From the NCBI GenBank assembly GCA_902489475.1, contig CABUAH010000058.1, positions 1 to 11,984 on the forward strand: 11,984 bases of DNA, given 5' to 3'. The position numbers and the translations under genes are program-made. The DNA comes from an uncultured Oscillospiraceae bacterium (lineage in GTDB: Bacteria; Bacillota; Clostridia; Oscillospirales; Ruminococcaceae). Positions 1 through 5,328 of this stretch are shown piece by piece; position 1 is the stretch's first letter, and every line of letters starts with the position of its first letter. The notes below the pieces were generated by a model, which saw only the letters and a program-made list of their open reading frames with translations, did no database searches and had not been told where the DNA came from.

Positions 1-2
1 TC

Positions 3-113
3 TTTTTTGTAGTATATATGTGTACAACTTCTATTTCAGATGTAGTTGAAAAAAATACCGGTATGAGTGTTGTAACAGCAGATGCAAAACTGTTCATAAA
101 CCTTTTGCCTTGA
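3..113 (+). CDS. 3' end of an unidentified gene (partial)
   Basis: Frame 3 is open from the window edge to a TGA at 111-113 and gives 36 residues ending in KLFINLLP. The other two forward frames are closed by stops within the first 50 bases. The composition (DVVEKNTG, VVTADAK) reads like real protein, and a good intrinsic terminator follows 33 bases after the stop, which fits the end of a transcription unit. I do not recognise the family. The start and most of the gene lie outside the window, so no function is proposed. Confidence 0.5.
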   Translation, partial: FFVVYMCTTSISDVVEKNTGMSVVTADAKLFINLLP

Positions 114-146
114 TATTGAATAAACAGTTAATAGTTTTTACTTTTT

Positions 147-186
147 ATAAGACCGAGATTCATTTTATCTTGGTCTTATTTTATTG
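147..186 (+). terminator. Intrinsic terminator of the leftmost gene
   Basis: A 13-bp stem (ATAAGACCGAGAT at 147-159 with ATCTTGGTCTTAT at 167-179, one G-U pair) encloses a 7-nt loop and is followed by a T-rich run. It separates the upstream gene from the nrdD control region. Confidence 0.85.
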
Positions 187-405
187 TATTCATGAATTAT
201 TAATAAATAAATCCCAAAAGCAAACAGATTTCGACAAATGTAAAACTTTTTTGCATTACACTTTCTGTATATCTCGCACTTTGTAAAGTTTAAAAGCTTT
301 ATTTTTGATATTGATCGTTTTTAGTTGTAAAGTTGAACAACCTTAATTCTGCTGATTTGTGCAAGGTGCATAAAAAACACAGGCATTTTTTTACATCGCA
401 TAGTA
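187..405. other. AT-rich spacer, no gene recognised
   Basis: This stretch lies between the first terminator and the nrdD promoters. I see no ribosome binding site with a credible reading frame, no tRNA and no long repeat. There are a few short complementary pairs, such as TGTAA at about 240 with TTACA at about 257, which are too weak to call. A 78-codon minus-strand frame overlapping its right part (299-535) runs across the nrdD promoters and is judged spurious. Confidence 0.5.
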
Positions 406-434
406 TTGACATTTGTTCGCTAATACTATATACT
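406..434 (+). promoter_or_regulatory. nrdD promoter P1
   Basis: TTGACA (406-411), a 17-bp spacer and TATACT (429-434) form a near-consensus housekeeping promoter. Its -10 falls inside the left NrdR-like box at 423-438, so a bound repressor would cover it. Confidence 0.8.
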
Positions 435-470
435 TGTGCTTGACATGAAACGAAACACAAGATATAGTGT
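423..470. promoter_or_regulatory. Paired NrdR boxes
   Basis: The right box, ACACAAGATATAGTGT (455-470), matches the known NrdR consensus acaCwAtATaTwGwgt at every position but one. The left box, ATACTATATACTTGTG as placed at 423-438 (first base A at 423), has a good left half and a degenerate right half. The starts are 32 bp apart, about three helical turns, the usual geometry of cooperative NrdR pairs. Read on the other strand, the left box equals the right box apart from one inserted base and one substitution. NrdR is the ATP-cone/zinc-finger repressor of nrd genes; its own gene is not in the window. Confidence 0.75.
440..468 (+). promoter_or_regulatory. nrdD promoter P2
   Basis: A second TTGACA (440-445), again with a 17-bp spacer, leads to TATAGT (463-468). 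It lies exactly 34 bp downstream of P1, and its -10 is contained in the right NrdR-like box at 455-470. Transcripts would carry a leader of about 125 nt before nrdD. Confidence 0.72.
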
Positions 471-598
471 TGAATATTTGATTCTTCTACAAGTTTCAGG
501 TTTTTTAACAAAATATTAAGGCACTTGTGTAGCATTTTTTGGACTCTTGTGTATCGGATTGATGATTTTTTGGTACTATAACATCTTTGGAGGATAAA

Positions 599-2914
599 AT
601 GATTTTAAAAATACAAAAACGTGACGGAAGATTAACGGCATTCAATATTGAAAAAATAGCCAATGCTATTTTAAAGGCAGGAGAGAGTGTTGGTGAAGGC
701 AACTACGATAAAGCACTGGTTCTTGCAGGAAAGGTCTGTGATGAGCTTAATTCGAGAGATATTGAAATTCCAACAGTTGAGCAGATTCAAGATATAGTTG
801 AGGAAGTTTTAATTCATGAGGGCTATGCGTCTGTCGCAAAAAGCTATATATTGTATAGAAGTGAGCGAACCCGTGCCCGTGAAATGAACACACGTTTGAT
901 GAAAATTTATGAGGACCTCACTTTTCGTTCATCGGAGGACTTTGATTTTAAACGTGAGAATGCCAATATCGATTGTGATACTCCTATGGGAACAATGCTT
1001 AAATATGGTTCTGCGGGTGCAAAGGAGTTTAACGAGCTTTACGTTTTGTCACCTGAGTTTGCAGAGGCTCACGCAAACGGTGATATTCATATTCATGATA
1101 TGGATTTTCTCTGTCTTACAACAACCTGCACTCAAATTGATCTCACCAAACTGTTTAATAATGGCTTTTCGACGGGACACGGATTTTTAAGGACACCTAA
1201 TGATATTCAGAGCTATGCTGCTTTGGCGTGTATCGCTATTCAGTCCAACCAAAACGATCAGCACGGCGGACAAAGCATTCCTATGTTTGATTATGCTATG
1301 GCTGACGGTGTAAGAAAAACATTTGTAAAGAGATACAGAGATAATCTTACAAAAGCACTTGAACTCAGGACCGAGGTCGTGGATATTGAAAGAATTGCAA
1401 AGGAGATATTCGACAGACTTGCCGGAATTCACGAGCTTTTCCCTGTTCTTGACAATTCAAACGAGTATCAGGCAGAAGAATTCAAGCTTCTTATAAAATA
1501 TATTGACCGTGACCTTGCAGAGAGTTTGCAGAAATTTGCATATGAGAAGGCAGTTAAAGAAACAGACAGAGCAACATATCAGGCAATGGAAGCGCTGATA
1601 CATAATTTAAATACGATGAATTCAAGAAGCGGAGCACAAACTCCTTTCTCATCAATAAACTATGGAACAGATACTTCTGCCGAGGGTAGACTTGTAATAA
1701 AGAATGTGTTGTTGGCAAACGAGTCAGGTCTTGGAAACGGAGAAACTCCGATCTTCCCGATACATATATTTAAAGTAAAAGACGGAGTTAATTTTAACGA
1801 GGGCGAGCCTAATTATGATTTGTTTAAGCTTGCTTGCAGGGTTTCTGCCAAAAGACTTTTCCCGAATTTCTCGTTTATCGATGCTCCGTTTAATTTGCAG
1901 TATTACAAAGAGGGCAAGCCTGAAACAGAAATAGCTTATATGGGATGCCGAACGAGAGTAATCGGTAACGCATATGATCCTGAAAGAGAAATAGTTACAG
2001 GAAGAGGAAACTTAAGTTTTACTTCGATTAACCTCCCTCGTCTTGCAATTGAGGCGAAGGGTGATGTTAATAAATTTTTTGAAAGTCTTGATGAAATGAT
2101 GGAGCTGGTTATAAATCAGCTTTTACAGCGTTTCAAAATTCAGGCTTCCAAAAAGGTCCGAAATTATCCATTTTTAATGGGACAGGGCGTCTGGATTGAT
2201 TCAGAAAAGCTCGGTCCGAACGACGAAGTCGGAGAGATTCTCAAGCATGGAACTTTATCCGTTGGCTTTATAGGGCTTGCTGAGGCACTTAAAGCTCTTA
2301 TCGGAAAGCATCATGGAGAGGATGCGAGAGCAAGAAAGCTTGGACTTGAGATAATTGAGCGGATGAGAAACCGTATGGACACGGAAACGTCTAAGACGGG
2401 ACTCAACTTTTCGCTTTTGGCGACACCTGCAGAGGGTCTTTCCGGTAGATTCGTTGCACTTGACAGAGAGCGATACGGAAAAATAGATGGAATTACCGAT
2501 AGAGATTACTACACTAATTCTTTCCATGTTCCGGTATATTATGATATAAGCGCAATTGATAAAATAAAGATAGAAGCGCCTTATCATGCTCTTACTAATG
2601 CAGGACATATAAGCTATGTTGAGCTTGACGGAGATCCGCTCAACAATCTTTCAGCATTTGAAAAGGTAGTAAGATGTATGAAAGAAATGGGAATAGGCTA
2701 TGGTTCAATAAACCATCCTGTCGACAGGGATCCTGTGTGCGGATATACAGGAATAATAGGAGATGTTTGTCCGCTTTGCGGAAGGCGAGAGGGTTCAGAA
2801 GGAATCGGTTTTGAGAGGATTCGCAGAATTACAGGTTACCTTGTAGGAACGCTTGACCGCTTTAACAATGCTAAAAGAGCTGAGGAGAGGGATAGAGTAA
2901 AGCACGGAGTATGA
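599..2914 (+). CDS. nrdD: Anaerobic (class III) ribonucleoside-triphosphate reductase NrdD
   Basis: This cytosolic glycyl-radical enzyme reduces ribonucleoside triphosphates to deoxyribonucleotides without oxygen. ATG 599 is chosen because GGAGG at 589-593 sits five bases upstream; a TTG at 587 overlaps that Shine-Dalgarno. The 771-residue protein opens with an ATP-cone (about 1-92). The barrel follows, with TTTCTQIDL (C177) and MGCRTRV (C450), which I take as the two finger-loop radical cysteines. The C-terminal RITGYLVG carries the glycyl radical residue G746, 26 residues from the end. The zinc ribbon just before it reads DPVCGYTG then VCPLCG, so its ligand set is D711, C714, C724, C727 where E. 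coli and T4 NrdD have four cysteines. Allosteric control through the ATP-cone is known for the family. Activation requires NrdG, encoded downstream. Identification is secure. Confidence 0.97.
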   Translation: MILKIQKRDGRLTAFNIEKIANAILKAGESVGEGNYDKALVLAGKVCDELNSRDIEIPTVEQIQDIVEEVLIHEGYASVAKSYILYRSERTRAREMNTRLMKIYEDLTFRSSEDFDFKRENANIDCDTPMGTMLKYGSAGAKEFNELYVLSPEFAEAHANGDIHIHDMDFLCLTTTCTQIDLTKLFNNGFSTGHGFLRTPNDIQSYAALACIAIQSNQNDQHGGQSIPMFDYAMADGVRKTFVKRYRDNLTKALELRTEVVDIERIAKEIFDRLAGIHELFPVLDNSNEYQAEEFKLLIKYIDRDLAESLQKFAYEKAVKETDRATYQAMEALIHNLNTMNSRSGAQTPFSSINYGTDTSAEGRLVIKNVLLANESGLGNGETPIFPIHIFKVKDGVNFNEGEPNYDLFKLACRVSAKRLFPNFSFIDAPFNLQYYKEGKPETEIAYMGCRTRVIGNAYDPEREIVTGRGNLSFTSINLPRLAIEAKGDVNKFFESLDEMMELVINQLLQRFKIQASKKVRNYPFLMGQGVWIDSEKLGPNDEVGEILKHGTLSVGFIGLAEALKALIGKHHGEDARARKLGLEIIERMRNRMDTETSKTGLNFSLLATPAEGLSGRFVALDRERYGKIDGITDRDYYTNSFHVPVYYDISAIDKIKIEAPYHALTNAGHISYVELDGDPLNNLSAFEKVVRCMKEMGIGYGSINHPVDRDPVCGYTGIIGDVCPLCGRREGSEGIGFERIRRITGYLVGTLDRFNNAKRAEERDRVKHGV

Positions 2915-2916
2915 AC

Positions 2917-2930
2917 TAGAGGCTAGAAGA
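2917..2930 (+). repeat. Two TAGANNN heptads after nrdD
   Basis: TAGAGGC and TAGAAGA lie side by side just after the nrdD stop codon. The same heptad theme occurs in the opposite orientation at 3534-3561, so the two patches bracket the VOC gene and the spacer after it. Only two units are present, so chance is possible. Confidence 0.35.
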
Positions 2931-2964
2931 ATGAGGCAATAAATCGGAATTTTAGGTAGAAAAA

Positions 2965-3351
2965 ATGAAAAATTATAATCAAGTTTATGTGAAAAATAGT
3001 TTTGAAGCAGCAAAAATGTATTGCAAAGCATTTGGTGCAGAGATTACATGTGAGTTTATAAATGAGAACAATACTGCTTATGAACACTGCGAATTGTCTG
3101 TAGACGGAAAAGGATTTTTAGCATTAGCGGAAGCGAAAAATCCTTGTGATATAAATATAGTACACAAGTACAAATGGGAAACTATGACATTTAATGTATT
3201 TGAGATGGGGACGGAAGAAGCAGTTTATAACGCATTTCAGGTTTTAAGCGATGGTGGGGTGGTCATTGACTCTATTCATGAACTCCCATGGAGTAAATGC
3301 TGTGCCACTATTATTGATAAATTTGGAGTTTGTTGGTGGATTTCAATTTAG
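2965..3351 (+). CDS. VOC/PhnB-like (glyoxalase fold) protein
   Basis: A 128-residue protein of the vicinal-oxygen-chelate superfamily, closest in pattern to PhnB-like (3-demethylubiquinone methyltransferase-like) single-domain proteins. It has the N-terminal pattern NSFEAAKMYCKAFGAE, a middle strand HCELSVDGKGFLALAEA, and the C-terminal PWSK...DKFGVCWWISI typical of the subgroup. Members are small cytosolic dimers; substrates differ widely and cannot be deduced here. AGGTAG at 2954-2959 is a modest ribosome binding site five bases before the ATG. The gene starts 50 bp after nrdD with no visible promoter, so it is probably cotranscribed with it. Its position between nrdD and nrdG is unusual, since those two are normally adjacent. 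A 6-bp hairpin (3347-3365) overlaps the stop codon. The family is fairly sure; the function is unknown. Confidence 0.8.
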   Translation: MKNYNQVYVKNSFEAAKMYCKAFGAEITCEFINENNTAYEHCELSVDGKGFLALAEAKNPCDINIVHKYKWETMTFNVFEMGTEEAVYNAFQVLSDGGVVIDSIHELPWSKCCATIIDKFGVCWWISI

Positions 3352-3533
3352 CAAAATACGCTAAACTTCAGCTTGTAGAAGAGGCAAATTCCTGTTTGTC
3401 AGATTGATTGTCCGTATAGATAGATGAGCATCGGATTGAGTGAGCCACAATCCCAATCCACAGCCCAAAGGTGGTTTTATTTATCTCATAGAGGGTTTGT
3501 GTTTATCCCTATCCGGCGTTGCTCATGGTCAAT

Positions 3534-3561
3534 TAATCTAATCTCTAACATCTAATATCTA
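3534..3561 (-). repeat. Four degenerate TAGANNT heptads
   Basis: On the plus strand four consecutive 7-mers read TAATCTA, ATCTCTA, ACATCTA and ATATCTA, all ending in CTA and three of them in ATCTA. On the minus strand this is a TAGANNN tandem array. It sits between the folded region and the terminator before nrdG. Confidence 0.6.
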
Positions 3562-3562
3562 G

Positions 3563-3596
3563 CGGGCAGGGAAAACAAACCCTGCCTGTGTTTTTT
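3563..3596 (+). terminator. Intrinsic terminator directly upstream of nrdG
   Basis: GGGCAGGG (3564-3571) pairs with CCCTGCCT (3580-3587) around an AAAACAAA loop, and a C-G pair at 3563/3588 extends the stem. TGTTTTTT follows to 3596. The T-run touches the nrdG Shine-Dalgarno (CGGAGGG, 3597-3603), and there is no room for a promoter between the hairpin and the start codon. It may end the nrdD-VOC transcript, attenuate nrdG, or both. Confidence 0.85.
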
Positions 3597-3607
3597 CGGA
3601 GGGAAAT

Positions 3608-4114
3608 ATGAAAATACGTATTGCCGGAACGGTAAATGATTCTATAGTTGACGGAGAGGGAATCAGATTTGTGGTATTCGTTCAAGGCTGTGTTCATAGC
3701 TGTGATGGTTGTCATAATCCTCAGACGCATGATTTTTGCGGTGGATTTGAAACTGACACAGAAGAGATTTTATCAAAAATTTTAAGTAATCCTCTGCTTG
3801 ACGGAGTGACCTTTAGCGGAGGAGAACCGTTCTGTCAGCCTGTTCCGCTTTACGAACTTGGGAGTCGAATAAAAGAAAACGGACTTAATATTGTCTGCTA
3901 TACCGGATTTACATTCGAGCAGCTGTTAGAGAGGTCAAAGAAGGATAAGGACATCCTGAATTTGCTCAGCATATGCGACGTATTGATTGACGGACCGTTT
4001 ATATTAAGTAAGAAAAATCTTCTTTTGAGGTTTCGGGGAAGCGAGAATCAACGTATTTTAGACGTGAAAAAATCTATCTCCGAGGAACGGGCAGTGCTGT
4101 TTTATAGTGATTAG
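3608..4114 (+). CDS. nrdG: Anaerobic ribonucleotide reductase activase NrdG (radical SAM)
   Basis: NrdG cleaves S-adenosylmethionine with a 4Fe-4S cluster and abstracts hydrogen from the C-terminal glycine of NrdD to create its stable radical. The 168-residue protein has the cluster motif C28-x3-C32-x2-C35 (GCVHSCDGCHN), preceded by the typical DGEGIRFVVFVQG, and the SAM-binding SGGEPF motif near residue 70. The length is normal for the family. GGAGGG at 3598-3603 lies five bases before the ATG. It is separated from nrdD by the VOC gene and the structured spacer, and it has no promoter of its own after the terminator, so its expression should depend on readthrough. No terminator is visible after its stop, so transcripts may continue towards rpsL. 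Confidence 0.96.
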   Translation: MKIRIAGTVNDSIVDGEGIRFVVFVQGCVHSCDGCHNPQTHDFCGGFETDTEEILSKILSNPLLDGVTFSGGEPFCQPVPLYELGSRIKENGLNIVCYTGFTFEQLLERSKKDKDILNLLSICDVLIDGPFILSKKNLLLRFRGSENQRILDVKKSISEERAVLFYSD

Positions 4115-4175
4115 AAGTTCTGATAGTATGCTCAGGCGTGTTTACAAAAAATTTACAATTGCAACTTCATTTTCG

Positions 4176-4204
4176 TTGACAAAGCTTGAAAATATCTGTA
4201 TAAT
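4176..4204 (+). promoter_or_regulatory. rpsL (str operon) promoter
   Basis: TTGACA (4176-4181), exactly 17 bp and TATAAT (4199-4204) make a perfect housekeeping consensus. The predicted transcript start is near 4211, about 50 nt before the rpsL ATG. Confidence 0.92.
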
Positions 4205-4259
4205 ATTTGGTATGCGTGGCATTATGCTATGTAGAATTTTTTGAGAAAGGAGAGAGGAT

Positions 4260-4679
4260 ATGCCAACCTTTAACCAGCTTGTACGCAAGGGAAGAGATGT
4301 ATTGACAACAAAGTCAACTGCACCTGCACTTCAGAAGGGCTTTAATGCACAGAAGAAGCAGCCTATTGATCAGAGCTGTCCGCAAAAGCGTGGTGTATGT
4401 ACAGCAGTAAGAACCGCTACCCCTAAAAAGCCTAACTCTGCTATGAGAAAGATTGCCAGAGTAAAGCTGACAAACGGACAGGAAGTTACAGCTTACATTC
4501 CGGGCGTTGGACACAACTTGCAGGAGCACAGCGTTGTACTTATCCGTGGCGGAAGAGTTAAGGATCTCCCTGGTGTGCGTTACCACATCATCAGAGGAAC
4601 TCTTGATGCACAGGGCGTTGCAAACAGAATGCAGGCTCGTTCCAAGTACGGTGCAAAAAGACCAAAGGGATCAAAGTAG
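4260..4679 (+). CDS. rpsL: 30S ribosomal protein S12
   Basis: S12 lies at the decoding centre of the small subunit and affects translational accuracy. The protein has 139 residues. It starts MPTFNQLVRKGR and ends RSKYGAKRPKGSK. It carries an extra stretch of about a dozen residues around 26-38 relative to E. coli, typical of Firmicutes. TPKKPNSAMRK (54-64) and GGRVKDLPGVRY (97-108) are the two loops where streptomycin-resistance changes occur; the lysines at both (K56 and K101) are the sensitive type. D102 is equivalent to the aspartate that is methylthiolated in E. coli. AAAGGAG at 4246-4252 is the ribosome binding site. It is the first gene of the str operon, which here follows nrdG rather than rpoBC. 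Confidence 0.98.
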   Translation: MPTFNQLVRKGRDVLTTKSTAPALQKGFNAQKKQPIDQSCPQKRGVCTAVRTATPKKPNSAMRKIARVKLTNGQEVTAYIPGVGHNLQEHSVVLIRGGRVKDLPGVRYHIIRGTLDAQGVANRMQARSKYGAKRPKGSK

Positions 4680-4699
4680 TTTAAGACTTTGACCGAAAT

Positions 4700-4817
4700 T
4701 CAAGTAGAACTCAATATACCACAGTCATGTGGAGTATTTTATATATATAAATACCTCTGCATTGGACTGACGGGGCTATGGTTTTAACCATAGAGCGAGT
4801 ACCTATGATATCATTAT
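4700..4817 (+). promoter_or_regulatory. Hairpin-rich rpsL-rpsG spacer, possible S7 control site
   Basis: Three inverted repeats lie here: 4714-4724 with 4729-4739 (CCACA/TGTGG core), a perfect 20-bp palindrome at 4735-4754, and CTATGG/CCATAG at 4776-4793. The first two overlap and cannot form together. In E. coli, S7 represses its operon by binding the S12-S7 intercistronic RNA. A similar role here is inference; no terminator or good promoter is visible. Confidence 0.4.
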
Positions 4818-4835
4818 GTGAAGGAGGGAATTATA

Positions 4836-5306
4836 GTGCCAAGAAGAGGTAAAGTTGCAAAGAGAGATGTACTTCAGGATCCGGTTTACGGTTCAAAGCT
4901 TGTAACAAGACTTATCAACAACATCATGCTTGACGGTAAAAAGGGAGTAGCTCAGAAGATCGTATACGGAGCGTTTGAGATTGTTGAGGAAAAGACAGGC
5001 AAGCCGGCTCTCGAAGCTTTTGAAGAAGCTCTTGAAAACATCATGCCTAACCTTGAGGTTAAGGCTCGTCGTGTCGGTGGTGCGACATATCAGGTTCCTA
5101 TGGAGGTTCGTCCTAACAGACGTCAGACATTGGGTCTTAGATGGATCACCAAGTATTCCAGAGAAAGACACGAGGCTACAATGAAGGAAAAGCTTGCCGC
5201 TGAAATCATGGATGCTCTTAACGGAGTAGGCGGAGCTTGCAAGAAGAGAGACGATACACATAAGATGGCAGAGGCTAATAAGGCTTTCGCACATTATCGT
5301 TGGTAA
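4836..5306 (+). CDS. rpsG: 30S ribosomal protein S7
   Basis: S7 nucleates assembly of the 30S head by binding the 3' domain of 16S rRNA. The start is GTG 4836: AAGGAGGG (4821-4828) lies seven bases upstream, and translation from there gives MPRRGKVAKRDVL, the standard N-terminus. The in-frame GTG at 4818 precedes the Shine-Dalgarno and is rejected. The 156-residue protein contains DPVYGSKLVTRLINNIMLDGK near the start, VGGATYQVP (about 79-87), and ends KAFAHYRW, the normal bacterial length and C-terminus. It belongs to the str operon, with a 156-bp gap after rpsL and a 22-bp gap before fusA. Confidence 0.98.
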   Translation: MPRRGKVAKRDVLQDPVYGSKLVTRLINNIMLDGKKGVAQKIVYGAFEIVEEKTGKPALEAFEEALENIMPNLEVKARRVGGATYQVPMEVRPNRRQTLGLRWITKYSRERHEATMKEKLAAEIMDALNGVGGACKKRDDTHKMAEANKAFAHYRW

Positions 5307-5328
5307 TTTAGTATAGGAGGAAGAATTT

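Larger units (their letters stand above)
3424..3596 (+). promoter_or_regulatory. Candidate structured leader/attenuator before nrdG
   Basis: ATGAGCA (3424-3430) pairs with TGCTCAT (3520-3526), and CGGAT (3432-3436) with ATCCG (3511-3515), closing a region of about 100 nt. Inside it are possible hairpins: GGATTG...TG with CACAATCC, CCAC with GTGG (about 3458-3474), and AGGG with CCCT (about 3492-3510). CCCTATCCG (3507-3515) can instead pair with CGGGCAGGG (3563-3571), eight pairs in nine, which would both open the closing stem and consume the left arm of the terminator at 3563-3588. I could not match it to a known riboswitch class. A dispersed DNA repeat is the main alternative. Confidence 0.4.

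Noticed and set aside
299..535. Minus-strand frame of 78 codons upstream of nrdD
   Set aside because: It runs through both nrdD promoters and the NrdR boxes and shows no recognisable protein features.
587..598. TTG start for nrdD twelve bases upstream of ATG 599
   Set aside because: The TTG and the next codon overlap the GGAGG that serves ATG 599, and the family N-terminus fits the ATG.
3424..3526. Known riboswitch classes (cobalamin, TPP, SAM, c-di-GMP, T-box) for the nrdG leader
   Set aside because: The core conserved strings of those classes are not seen on either strand; only generic stems and GCCAC-like fragments occur.
4818..4835. In-frame GTG start for rpsG at 4818
   Set aside because: It precedes the Shine-Dalgarno sequence; GTG 4836 gives the standard MPRRGK N-terminus and 156-residue length.
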